Source: Symbiodinium natans (taxonomy: Eukaryota > Sar > Dinophyceae > Suessiales > Symbiodiniaceae). From it: 64,000 nt of DNA. Shown here in pieces: positions 1 through 10,315 of this stretch; position 1 is the stretch's first letter, and each line of letters starts with the position of its first letter. Made by a program: the position numbers and the translations under genes. The DNA lies in contig CAJNDS010002064.1 in assembly GCA_905221605.1 (NCBI GenBank), forward strand, positions 179,501 to 243,500. Direction: 5' to 3'. Below the pieces are notes generated by a model. That model did no database searches. It was not told where the DNA came from and saw only the letters and a program-made list of their open reading frames with translations.

Positions 1-1670
1 AAGTTCCGTTGTTTAACGGACTTGCTAGGCTTCTGTACGCTTTCGCAGAGGTCCTCCCCCACCTTGCCTTGACCAGTCTGCGTGACACGGTAAGGAAGGC
101 TGCTGGAGCCTTGCCGTGCCACTGCAAGTACCGCAGCGACTATGCCAGAACGTCCCACGGACCTGAAAGACACTTCGTCCAGCTTAACGTCAGTGCTGCA
201 GCCACCCAAAATAAGCAAGGTTCAACTGGTCCATTATGGCGTGAACAACTGGTTGAATCTCAAACAGCGACTGGAGACGCGAGAGTCAACCCAAGATGAC
301 ACTTGCTGCAAGATGCAAGTTCAAAGTGTAAACCCAGAAAGCGCCTACTGAGGCAGTTCAGCCAAGACCGCGGCTCCAAAAAGGGTGAAAGGACCTTTCT
401 GAGTAGGTCTCCCAACAGCAACGTCACATGGTGCCAGGTCACTTCCATGCGCTCGGGAAAAACGATTGAAGCTCGCACACAGGTACATCAACGCAGGCAG
501 AAAAGCCCGTGTTGTCAAAACATATATCCAAATTTTCCTGACTAAATCTGATCTCAAGGTTTGCAACGCTTCTCTAAACTTTCTCACCGCTCGCAACCAC
601 TTCACGATCTCTGTGCGTGCGCGCACAACATCACTCCTTGTGACCACAGCGCCAATCATGGATAGTACCCTCAGATTATCTGCCCTCACTCGCCTTGTGT
701 CCTTTCCAGTCGCAAACAAAAAGAAGAAATCAGCACACGTCTCACTCTCTAGACGCCCATTCACTCTACGACGATGCTGATGGACAGACCGCGACATCTG
801 ACAATGACAACATGCAGAGTGGTACGGTGTGTGTCCTTGCATCTACGCTTTGTGATCTTGGACTCCTGAGCTGCTCCATTCTCCTTCCACAAACTCACGC
901 CTTCAAGGATCTTGGTGAAAAGACCAACCTTTGTGACAAAAAACAACCCTACGTCCGCATTGATGTTGTCGCACGCTGTGCATCCTGCCGTAGGGCCATG
1001 ATCTCGAATCCACGACACAGAAGGCCCTGACACTGCTTGCAAGAAAACAGGGGGCTCCAGCACTTCGCGAGGCTCGACTGTCAACGCCTGCCGCGGTCCT
1101 CCTTCTAAAGGACTGATAATCCCCTCAAGCAGCTCTTGCCTCCACGTCAAAGGAACGCACAACTTTATGGATTGCGCATTGAACGCCTCTGGTGACCGGT
1201 CTTTCTGCAGCTCTTGCACCGCTTGCAAGAATAAAGAAGTGCGTCCGAGCACTGGAGCTCTTCCGCGCTTTCTGTTTGGACTTCTCTGCTTCTTTCGAGT
1301 GTACTTCAGGTTCTTGTTCGCGTGCAAGTGGAGTTGAACAGCGCTTGCTGGTGCAAGCACGATAACGTCTGTCACGACCAGCACCAGCGAGCAGCCATGG
1401 CTGCCACACGAGCCATGCTTCTTTTTTCACTTTTCTTAAAGAGACAGCTGCCACTCCAAATCAATCAAAATTGCCAGTACAAAGGCTTTTTTATGAGGCG
1501 CAGATGTTGCAGACCGTCCAGCACGCGTGCCAAGTGAAGCGTGCTGGCAACGCTGCAGCATGGTCTGACGTTGCAGCACGTTCTCTCACTTAAAAAACCA
1601 TATTGCTCAACAAGGAAGGTGGCAAAGCGCCTCAACAGTACTTGTCAGCCAATGGGTCAGTGGTGATGTG
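1..1670. other. Region without a recognisable gene
   Basis: Several overlapping ORFs occur on both strands but none carries a motif I recognise. The longest is on the minus strand (761-1384, 207 codons) and overlaps another minus ORF (345-842) in a different frame. That could be one frameshifted old coding sequence, or chance. I see no integrase of the copia element that starts farther right, so that element looks truncated on its 5' side. Confidence 0.3.
761..1384 (-). CDS. Unrecognised ORF, 207 codons
   Basis: Open reading frame on the minus strand with a basic N-terminal third (about residues 27-45, rich in K and R) and no recognised domain. A second minus-strand ORF of 165 codons overlaps its 3' end in another frame. 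No promoter or splice evidence decides whether it is real. It may be an eroded mobile-element ORF or a chance ORF. No function is proposed. Confidence 0.18.
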   Translation of the reverse strand: MLVVTDVIVLAPASAVQLHLHANKNLKYTRKKQRSPNRKRGRAPVLGRTSLFLQAVQELQKDRSPEAFNAQSIKLCVPLTWRQELLEGIISPLEGGPRQALTVEPREVLEPPVFLQAVSGPSVSWIRDHGPTAGCTACDNINADVGLFFVTKVGLFTKILEGVSLWKENGAAQESKITKRRCKDTHRTTLHVVIVRCRGLSISIVVE

Positions 1671-2046
1671 TCAGGTTGCGGGATTGAGGTCATGACCTGG
1701 AGGATGCTTATAGGAGTCTAGAGGTGAAGGCATCGGTTGTCGGAAACACTCGACACAACATTCTTTCAACTGCGGTAGAGCACACAGTTCTGCATGTGCC
1801 GAAGGTATGCGCTGTGGTTGCGTGAGACTCTCTCTCTTCTTCTGAAGGTGTTGGGATCCGTCCCGATGGCCCTGCATTGCCGTCTCAGGCTCTCCCGGCC
1901 GATCGCGGTGTTGCAAGTGAGGAACAAGCAGTGCCTGAGCCATCGCTCTTGTCTGGGCCAGTGGAGCACATCCCAGCTCAACTGGTCCTGGAATTGGAGC
2001 CTCACCCTCAGTTGAGGTCCCACCGAGCAAGGTTGCAGGCATTAGT

Positions 2047-4094
2047 GTGCCCACTGATGAGTCGAGAGGCTCTTCGTCAAGCGATCCCCACGTTCCGAGT
2101 GCTGCGTCAGGTGCAAATGTGAGTCCTCCAGCAGAACTGGTTCAGCCGCGTCCAAGCTTGCTCAAGAGGCTGTATCCTGGGTCTCTAAGCTCTCCCATGT
2201 CTACATCACAGCCATCTTCCGAGCCTGGATCCTCCATCACATCTGGACAAGGCTTGAAGAGATCTGTTGAGGTTGAGGTTGTTGATCTCGAGCGTGAGAT
2301 TGAACAATCAGGACCTCCTCGACCCAGAATGTTGGAGAACTTGTTCTGGGGCTCAGATGTGATTTCTGGCGTTTGCATGTCCGAGCATGTGACTAGGCCT
2401 GAGATCTTGGATGAAACCGTCTGCAGTATCAAGTTTGATGATGGGTGCAGTGTGAAAGGGGGTTCCGAACGCAAGAGGCTTGGCGGGTCTGATGTGCTTG
2501 TTTGGAAGCCACAGGGTGGCGTGGATGACTCAACGTTCGAAGAGTTGCTTGGGGACCAAGTGTTCGAAGGCATGTGTGAGGAGATCGCTAACCTGGAGAA
2601 GTGCAAGACTGGTAAGATCATTCGGCACTCAGAAGTGCAGAAGATGCGGGAACAACATCCGAAGAAGCGCTTGATCCCTGCTCGTTGGGTGTGTGCACGG
2701 AAGTCTCCATCAAGGTACGTAGCCGCATTGTCGCCAAAGACATTGCGCACGGCTCAGCTCGAAAGGAGGGCTTTAGCAGCCCTACACCAAGTCATGACGC
2801 CTTTATGTTGGTTCTTGTGATGCTCGCTGGGCACAACCTTCGAGGCTGTGGCTTGGACATCAGTCACGCTTTCATGCACAGTCCTCTCACCTCGAAGGTC
2901 CCGATTGTGCTGAAGCTTCCACTCTCGGTTAGCTTGGTTGATGGTTCACCCGCTTTCTTGTTGCTGTATGCTGCCTTGAATGGTTTGAGGGATGCCTCCC
3001 AAGCGTGGCTTCACCTCTTAGCGGACCTCATTAAACCTCTGGGGTTGTTCAGTGATGATCGTGAACCATGCCTGTTCTCGGGCTGGCTTGAAGCTCATGG
3101 TGATTGTCCTGGAGGTAGGGCTCTTGTGCTCTGCTACGTGGATGACATCCTGATTGTCTCCGATGGTGAGTCCATCGAAAGGCGCATTATTTCCGCAGTT
3201 CAGCATCGTGTGCCAGTGAAGATCACAGGAAGTGTGCTTCAAGACATGAGTGGTGGGGGTTCTATCACCTTCATCGGCCGTACCATTCGAAGGTGGCCAA
3301 ATTGCAAGTCGATTGAGGTGTTCGTTCGTACAGACTACCTTGTGCCTTGCTGGGAAGCCTATCAAATCAAGAAGGGATCCAATGCATATCCAAACATCAC
3401 CTCGATGCTTGAAGAATCTCCTACCAGCAAGCCGCTTACACCTGAGTCATACTCACGATTCCGTCGGGCACTAGGCAAAATCTTGTGGTTGGCACAAACG
3501 AGACAGGATATCAAATTTGCAGTTGGGCTCCTGAGCACCCAACAGGCTAAGGCCACTGAGTCCTGTTTGCGAGCTCTCCTGAGATTCCTATTTGAGGATA
3601 GGGATCTCGTTCTTCAGTTGCCATCGCCGGAACTCGATGCACATTTCTTGGCATGTCCCGAAGACCACCTGCGAACCCACCTTCATGTCTTCACTGATGC
3701 TTCTCATGCGCCATCTTGCTGAGGCTGAACTTCATGCTTTGCAGTACACGTGTCAAGAGAGCGTTGGGCTTACTGTACTGCTTGAAAGAGTACTGTCAAG
3801 CTGGGATGGAGCCACTGTGACCGTCACAAGTCAGGCTCATGTTGGCGATTGGATAGAGGATGAGAATGGGAAGGCACTCGGCTTGTTACTGACTTGATCA
3901 GTGACAGTCAAGCTGCCATCGACCTCTTGAATGGTCAGGACGTCCCGAGGAGGTCCAGGCACGTTGAAATACGCCTTCAGTGGATGAGGTCTAAGATGGC
4001 CTCGGGGGAGGTACGCCTGGAATGGATCAGAGGGACCTTGAATCCTGCTGATATCTTCACTAAAAACGTCACCGAAGTCGATTGGGTTTTCTGA
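2047..4094 (+). pseudogene. Ty1/copia pol remnant (reverse transcriptase-RNase H)
   Basis: Frame 1 (from 2047) carries a Ser/Pro-rich linker and the start of the RT domain (HPKKRLIPARWVCARKSPS). Near 2700 the coding shifts to another frame and continues with VRSRIVAKDIAHG, the metal-binding LDISHAFMHSPL and the catalytic CYVDDILIVSDG at about 3132-3167. The RNase H starts at FTDASHAP (about 3690-3717) and meets a stop. AEAELHALQYTC follows directly in a different frame, so roughly 30-40 residues of RNase H are missing. The end (SDSQAAIDLLNG, RSRHVEIRLQWMR, LNPADIFTKN; 3898-4070) is well preserved in a third frame. It would have copied element RNA and degraded the RNA strand; at least two frameshifts and a deletion make it non-functional. 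Confidence 0.88.
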
Positions 4095-4265
4095 CTGTGC
4101 GCGATAGTCCAGCAGAGAGCCTGTTTGAGTTGTCGTTGCAGCGTGGCAGGATTGATGTGCACCAGGAAGCCCATGTTGCACTACTTGAAGTGTGTTGCTC
4201 AGTGGACTTGACTGGCGCTTCAGAGCACTGTCTTGTAACCTTGAGTTTTTAGTCCTCGCGAAGCC

Positions 4266-4796
4266 ATGGATGAGTTTACGATCTTTTGCACTGCTCTTCT
4301 TGTGATGGGAATCCTGCTTGGAGCATTTGCCACACAGTCTGCGTTCGACCTTCCTATGATTACAGTCAGAGTGGTGACTGAGGATGAAGGTTCCGAGAGC
4401 AAGCCGCCAAAGTCTAACTTGGGAAGATCAAAGGCTATGCCGAAGGCAAAGGCAAAGACAAAGAGTGTAGCTGAAGCGGTCAGGGAGCAACCTGATGGGG
4501 TCTTCTTTCGGAATCGCCACCTCTATGAGATCTTTCTGGATGATGATGAGACTGTTAGCTTCCACAGAACACGAGACTGTGCAACAAAGCAGTCGAGCAA
4601 TCCTGACCTTATCAGGAGTGTGCTGCCATGCGGAGTTTGCAAAGCCGTTGCAGATTCAGCATCAGCAATCTATCTCTCGAAGTATGGTGACAAGTACCAT
4701 CTCGAGGGGTGCAAGCATGTGCGACAGAAGAAATCCAGGATCCATGGACTTTGCCCATGTGCAGATTGCTGGATTCGTCCCCGACTGCTTGAGTGA
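4266..4796 (+). CDS. Accessory ORF of the copia element: membrane anchor plus two H-C-PCxxC modules
   Basis: An open frame of 176 codons starts about 170 bases after the RNase H end, on the same strand and before the purine tract, so it lies inside the element. Residues about 4-25 (FTIFCTALLVMGILLGAF) form one hydrophobic helix, likely a signal anchor. A basic Lys/Ala/Pro stretch follows at about 45-65. The C-terminal half holds two similar modules: FHRTRDC followed by LPCGVC (about 96-122), and YHLEGC followed by CPCADC (about 143-170). The spacing His-x3/4-Cys then Pro-Cys-x2-Cys suggests two small zinc sites; that is inference. It is open while the neighbouring pol is broken, which is odd. 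It does not look like a known env or gag. Function unknown. Confidence 0.6.
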   Translation: MDEFTIFCTALLVMGILLGAFATQSAFDLPMITVRVVTEDEGSESKPPKSNLGRSKAMPKAKAKTKSVAEAVREQPDGVFFRNRHLYEIFLDDDETVSFHRTRDCATKQSSNPDLIRSVLPCGVCKAVADSASAIYLSKYGDKYHLEGCKHVRQKKSRIHGLCPCADCWIRPRLLE

Positions 4797-4929
4797 TATG
4801 CAGGCATCTGGGATGAGTATGGCTTTTGGGCAATATAGTGTTTTTTTGGTGGCTGCTTTTCGATATGATGTCACAACTACAGCTGTTGTGAAGCAGCGGC
4901 CAGCGTGGAGATGATCTTCAAATCACCCC

Positions 4930-4940
4930 GAAAGGGGGTA
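4930..4940 (+). promoter_or_regulatory. Candidate polypurine tract and 3' LTR start
   Basis: GAAAGGGGGTA is followed at 4941 by TGGAATATTG. A purine run directly before a TG dinucleotide is the expected plus-strand primer site and LTR 5' end. No matching second LTR is present in the window, so this is unproven. Confidence 0.4.
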
Positions 4941-4941
4941 T

Positions 4942-6429
4942 GGAATATTGTCACGACTACTGCGGGATGATTTGGTGCAAGGGAAGATGAACATCTGGAG
5001 GCACATTCCTGTATCTCCATTGGGATCTTCGCTTTACAGAAACACTATGTCGGGCCATATGTGTTGGCGTGGTTTTTCTGTGCTGTGTATGTGATTACAC
5101 CAACTCTGGCAAACCGTGGGATGTCTTCGACCATTTTCATGTGCAGTGAGCTGTGGCGAGGACATGTGAGCATGTGAACCTAGTAGCATGTGCTTAGCAG
5201 CAGCATGAAGCAGTTTTTGCATGTTTCTTTGCACTACGATGATTTTGCGACACGTTTGAAGAGAGTTTTGTACTGTGTACAAGTAGCAGCAAATGCACAA
5301 GTGCATTTGCAAGCGTGGAAGCAGTGCTGCAGCTTGCGGAAGCTGTTTTTGGCATGTGCTTAGGAAAGTCAGGCAGTTGCCGACTAACTTTTAACTTTGG
5401 CTCAAGACGAGCTGAAGAAGAGAAAGAACACGAGAGACACTCAGCTTACCTGTCTTCTCTGCTGAGTGTGCCAACAGCGACAGTCACGGCAGCCTGCTTG
5501 TCTGTGTCTTTAGGTTAAGAAGTTTTACATGCGATGGCACGTTTCCAATCAGAAGAATTGTCCCATCTTCAGTCTTTTCCTTCGAAGGCAGAAGCGACCT
5601 CAGCGGAGAAGAATTGTCCCATCTTCAGTCTTTTCCTTCGAAGGCAGAAGCGACCTCAGCCTTCCTAGAAGGAACTCCAGACATGCGCGCAGTCAACTTC
5701 ACGTATGCACAACTGTCTACAACTGTTGAGACAACAAACCTGTCTGAGCAATAGTTTGTACAAAAGTTAAAAAAAAACCGCGCTTTTGCGAGACAGAAGA
5801 AAGAACTGTCAGCAAGCAGAATGTTTCCGTCTTTCAATCTCTCGCCCAAGAAACGTGATCTTCCCTCAGAGAAGGTGATTCGACCCGTTTTCTTAATCTT
5901 CAACTTGCCGTTCAGTGTGTTGGTCACCAACCAAATGGCCTTTCCAGTCCCAAATTGTCCACACAAAGCACCCTTAAGGATGGAGAGTTCTCTTACCGTA
6001 CTCTTAAGGACGGAGGGTTCTGAAGTAGCAACCGCTGAGACAACTTAATGCAAGGCCAGCGAGGTAAGACCAAGGAGAACAAGAACCTACCCCCACCGAT
6101 CAATTATTCGAGAGAAAGAAGAGACATGGAAGATCTTGGAATGAGAGCCTTCCGCGCGTGGATGCACTGTTTGCAGCACTCCAGACATTGCAAAAAAAAA
6201 AACGTGAGAAGGAAAGCTGCAAAAAAAGCGTGAGAAGGAAAGCAGCTGGTGCAAGGAGAACTGGCCAAGAGACCTTCTTGGAGTCTGCAGCTAATGAGGC
6301 CGCGCGACCGATTTTCGACTGCACCTGTCGGCAGTTTCACAAAAAAAAGACACATCTGCGGATCCCAGGTCCTGAGAGGCGATAGGCTTGGTTCGCGATT
6401 TCTCTCCCTGTTGCTCCCAGGTCCTGTAT
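4942..6429. other. Non-coding region, possibly including the copia 3' LTR
   Basis: No ORF here is supported by a motif. The stretch holds a possible LTR start, a tandem duplication (5551-5662) and a TTTGGCTCAAG match at about 5396-5406 discussed elsewhere. A-rich and T-rich runs occur around 5765-5780 and 6190-6205. Confidence 0.4.
5551..5662. repeat. 56-bp perfect tandem duplication
   Basis: The unit beginning AGAAGAATTGTCCCATCTTC at 5551 is repeated exactly at 5607, a period of 56 bases. The perfect identity indicates a recent duplication. Confidence 0.95.
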
Positions 6430-7605
6430 ATTGATATTAAGATTAAGATGAAATTAAGATTAAGATTCAGATTAGTAAGTTTAATCTTCAATCTTCAATC
6501 TTCAACCTTCAACCTTCAACCTTCAACATTCAATCTTCAATCTTTAATCTTCAATCTTTAATCTTTAATCTTGAATCTTTAATCTTTGAATCTCTAATCT
6601 TTAAGCTTTAATCTTTAATCTTTAAAAATCTTTCATCTTTCATCTTTAATCTTTCATCTTCGACCTTCGATCTTTGATCTTCGATCTTCGACCTTCGAAA
6701 TTCGATATTCGATCTTCGATCTTCGACCTTCGACCTTCGATCTTCGATCGTCGATCGTCGATCGTCGATCGTTGGTCGTCGGTCGTCGGTCGTCGATCGT
6801 CGATCGTCGATCGTCGATCGTCGATCGTCGATCGTGCATCGTCCATCTTCCATCCATCTTCCATCTTCCATCTTCCATCTTTCATCTTTTATCTTTCATC
6901 TTCCATCTTTCACCTTTCATCGTTCATCTTTCATCTTTCATCTTTCATCTTGCTTCTTTCATCCTGTTTCATCTTTCATCATTTTTCATCTTTCATGTTT
7001 CATCTTTTTTCATCTTTCATCTTTTTTCATCTTTCATCATCTGTCATCTTTCATCATCTGTCATCTTTCATCTTTCATCTTTCATCTTTGTCATCTTTCA
7101 TCTTTCATCTTTCGTCTTTCATCTTTCATCTTTCATCTTTCATCTTTCATCTCTTTCATCTTTCACCTTTCATCTTTCATCTTTCATTATATTCTTGTAC
7201 CTTTTATCTTTTATCTTTACTCTTTTATCTTTAATCTTTCATCTTTTATCTTTTACCTTTTATCTTTGACCTTTTATCCTTTGTCTTTTATCCTTTATGT
7301 TCTACCTTTTATCTTTTCTCTTGTATCTTTTATCTTTTAACTTTCATCTTTTATTCTTTACCTTTTATCTTCCATCTTTTGTCTTTTAACATTTATCTTT
7401 TTTCTTTTCTCTTTTCTCTTTTATCTTGTATCTTTTACCTGTTTATCTTTTATCTTTTATCTTATGTCTTTTATCTTTCATCTTTCATCTTTTGTCTTTT
7501 GTCTTTTGTCTTTTTGTTTTGTTTTTTGTCGTTTGTCTTTTGTCTTTTGTCTTTTATCTTTTACCTTTTATCTTTATCTTTATCTTTACCTTTATTTACA
7601 AAAAA
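6430..7605. repeat. Heptanucleotide satellite with sequence zones
   Basis: About 1.17 kb built mostly from 7-base units that change along the array. First come AATCTTC/AATCTTT units (to about 6650), then CGATCTT/CGACCTT (about 6660-6740), then the self-complementary CGATCGT (about 6745-6837), then CATCTTC/CATCTTT (about 6840-7190) and finally TATCTTT/TGTCTTT (about 7195-7590). The short spacer changes suggest stepwise local expansion of mutated units. Long ORFs inside it are simply repeat translations and are not genes. Confidence 0.95.
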
Positions 7606-9058
7606 TGTTTCAAAATGCTATACTGGGTTTAGGGCTGAGCTTTTGCAGAGCATGGCTTACGATGTTTGAGGGTTGTGCCTTGGGCGCAGTTTGACAGGCT
7701 TTCCGCGCTTTTGGGGCGTTGTGTTGTTCATCAAGCCCTGGCAAGTTTCCATGTGGCGCTCAAGCGCAGAAACGAACTCATCTAGCTGCTTAGCTTGCAC
7801 AAGAGTCATTCGTTTTACTGCAGTTGCGCAGGGCCCTGTCGGAAATGCAAGGTTGCCGGGTTCTTGTTTACTGCATTTTTACAGCCAGCAGCTAGTCCTT
7901 GAGACAGCTGGTTCATCATCAAGCCGGTTACCAGCTTTAGGAGGGCTTCATGCCTAGCTGCATCACCATGGCCTCTTTGAAGCGGGATTGCCGAGTCTAG
8001 TGATGAACGTCGCGACCCGGGATTTTGGGATGCAGAAGGAGCCCTAGTGGACGGTAAAATAGAGACTGTAAGCACGCCGAGAATATGTCAAATCCTTCAT
8101 GAAGTCCCTAAACAATACACAATCATGATCAAACACCTCAACCCCCAGCCTGATTTCAAACGTTGAAGTGAGGCTTCCTGGGGTGTGGAATTTTTGTCGT
8201 GCGGGTTGCGGAGTTTCGGGCTCTGGTGGCTAAGGGGTTTGAGTGTTGGGTGTTTCAATTTGGGCAGAAAGGGTTAGGGCTTGGGCTTCTGGTGCCAGGT
8301 TCCAGAAAAACTAATCTCGATTTAGCAGGTGGGCTCAGGAGCCTCAGGTTCACACATCGCGTTCAGGGCTGGACCAACCAATCACATGCCGAGTCAATCA
8401 ATATGATCAACATGAATGCTGAAAGGCATACAACTTCTCTCTTGCACGGCTGCGGTACGAGACCTAGCAGTAGCATAGAGCCTGCGCGATTTGATTTACG
8501 ATCCGCTGACTTGCTCACCTAGTGCAGCATAAATATCGCGGACTTTGCAGTCGGAGGCAGCCCAAGCCCGAAATCGGCTGTCCTGTATGTGCCCGTTCTT
8601 GACATCCGGCACATATAAACTGCCAGCTCTAATCTCCCAGCCCAGAAGAGGGAGCCGCAGGCCATACGGGGCATATCACAACTTCTTCCAGTTGTCCACC
8701 ATGAGTGGGTCAGTTGTGATCGATCTCGCTGCTGCATAGGGATATGTGGTGGGGATGCGACCAAATCCGCGAGTGCTTCCTGCTAACACCAGCATCAAGC
8801 AAGCTTGACGTGTTTGGTGAGATAAAAATGCCAAAGTTTTGCGCGGTGCTTGGAGAGCAGGGTTATACCGCCGATCTGTGGCTTGAAATGAGGCAGTGCA
8901 ACATAGAGCCGGCTTTCATAGGAAAAAATCGCTGGCGGAAAGAAGCATGCTACAGTCTCTGAATATTTCGATTTTTGTGTTTGACAAGTAGTTCGGCTAG
9001 CACACATCTCCACCCAAGCACGCATCTAAGCAGCATCGTAAGTTACCCCCGCATTTTG
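7606..9058. other. Region without a recognised gene; probable 5' flank of the next gene
   Basis: Short ORFs on both strands show no family motif. Nothing else recognisable was seen before the membrane-protein start at 9059. Confidence 0.35.
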
Positions 9059-10315
9059 ATGCCTCCTGTGCATTATGGCTTTCTGCACACAGAGCAGCTC
9101 AGCGTCTGGGACGAGATGGAAAGAAAGCAGCTTTTGGGATCCACAACCAGCGGGTGTTTACAATGCTTCAGCTTCGGGCTCGCAGGCTGGCTGTGGGCCC
9201 TGGTGACGCTGTTTTTTTGCGCCTACGGCGGAGTGTGCCCGAATGTGGGCCTAGTCGATGTGTATGGTGCCAAGGCCACTCGCATGCTAGCCCTGCTGCT
9301 GGGCTTGGCTACCGCGTGTTCCATAAGCGCGACACGGGCAGCTAAAACCCTTTTGGAAAGCGAAGAATTCGAACAGTTGTTGAGGAATTACAAGGTGCAA
9401 TCAGCTAATATGGAAGGCATCTCGCAGCGCGACGTGCATTCTCACCGCTTTGAGTGTCAAGCTCAATCTGTGCTGCTCGTGGTCAAAGATGCTTTGCTCT
9501 ACGGTCTCTTGTTCGGGATCTCTCTACGACCAGCCTTTGCATCAGATAAGACTTACGTGGTGGGATGGCTTTTGTTACTTGGATGGATAACGCTTTACTC
9601 AGTTGGCTACGAAAATGTCCTGTGGCAGGTCCAGAGATTGAGCAAGTGCCTCGTGCAGGAACTGATGGACGACATAAATGGTGGCCCAGGGAAGTGGAAG
9701 GGGACTGGAAAGTTCTGGCAGGACATGACGAAGAAACACTACCGGATGGACCTCAAGATTGAGAGTGCTTGGATGCGTGCCACCTGGGTTGCTGTACCTG
9801 ATGTGGTTCATGTCGTGCTCTCTCTGATGATTGGCTTGGTGGCTTGCCTGTCTGCAGCCGTGAACAGTACAAGTGGTGTTATGGCTCTGGTCTGCTTGTT
9901 TGGTATAGGTTTCGAAGTGTGGGGTTTTGCACGGAGTCTTTTGGAGACTGCCAGCATCACGCACATGTGCATGTCAACAGCTGCTACAAGCAAGAGCATT
10001 ATGTCGCTCGCAATCGCACAGTCCGGCCCCAGCCCATATAGCCACATTGACATCAGCAAAGGCGGCTACGACAGTGTTGATGATGAGCGTGAAGATCATG
10101 CACGCTTTCTCACATATTTAAAGGCAAACCAATGTGGCGTGGAGATGTTTGGTGTTCTCATAGATTCGGGGCTCATCCTGCGAGTTCTGGCCAACGTCGG
10201 CACCGCGTTTCTGGCGCTACTCTCCTACCTGTTGGCCACGCTCGATATCCACGAGGACGATGTGATGCCAACATTTCAGCATTTCACAAGTATGCTCCCT
10301 TTCATGAATTCCTAG
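9059..10315 (+). CDS. Seven-helix membrane protein, gustatory-receptor-like (GRL) candidate
   Basis: One uninterrupted frame of 446 codons begins at 8975; I prefer the in-frame Met at 9059 (MPPVHYGFL), giving about 418 residues, because the 28 residues before it are polar and low-complexity. Seven hydrophobic segments are visible: SFGLAGWLWALVTLFFCAY, MLALLLGLATACSIS, VLLVVKDALLYGLLFG, VVGWLLLLGWITLYSVGY, VAVPDVVHVVLSLMIGLVAC, VMALVCLFGIGFEVWGFA and VLANVGTAFLALLSYLLATL. The longest loop lies between helices 4 and 5, and the last helix lies close to the C-terminus after GVEMFGVLIDSGLILR. This topology and the FG..ID..L...T...L.YL pattern resemble insect gustatory receptors and protist GRL proteins, which are ligand-gated channels. 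That assignment is inference. It lacks introns, unlike the other genes here. Alternative: an unrelated seven-helix protein. Confidence 0.6.
   Translation: MPPVHYGFLHTEQLSVWDEMERKQLLGSTTSGCLQCFSFGLAGWLWALVTLFFCAYGGVCPNVGLVDVYGAKATRMLALLLGLATACSISATRAAKTLLESEEFEQLLRNYKVQSANMEGISQRDVHSHRFECQAQSVLLVVKDALLYGLLFGISLRPAFASDKTYVVGWLLLLGWITLYSVGYENVLWQVQRLSKCLVQELMDDINGGPGKWKGTGKFWQDMTKKHYRMDLKIESAWMRATWVAVPDVVHVVLSLMIGLVACLSAAVNSTSGVMALVCLFGIGFEVWGFARSLLETASITHMCMSTAATSKSIMSLAIAQSGPSPYSHIDISKGGYDSVDDEREDHARFLTYLKANQCGVEMFGVLIDSGLILRVLANVGTAFLALLSYLLATLDIHEDDVMPTFQHFTSMLPFMNS

Larger units (their letters stand above)
1790..4940 (+). mobile_element. Ty1/copia retrotransposon, 5'-truncated and decayed
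   Basis: The order is a proline/serine-rich linker, reverse transcriptase with a YVDD catalytic box, a broken RNase H, a separate accessory ORF, then a purine-rich tract. This matches the 3' half of a Ty1/copia LTR retrotransposon. Gag, protease and integrase are not visible upstream. Frameshifts and an internal RNase H deletion show that pol is dead. No 5' LTR was found; a candidate 3' LTR may start at 4941. The left boundary is a guess based on where the linker-like coding begins. Confidence 0.8.

Noticed and set aside
5394-5406. TTTGGCTCAAG match to the spliced-leader 3' end
   Set aside because: Only 11 clean bases and no element or gene start attached; could be chance.
6674-7340. Overlapping Phe/Ser/Leu-rich ORFs
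   Set aside because: Pure translation of the heptanucleotide satellite.
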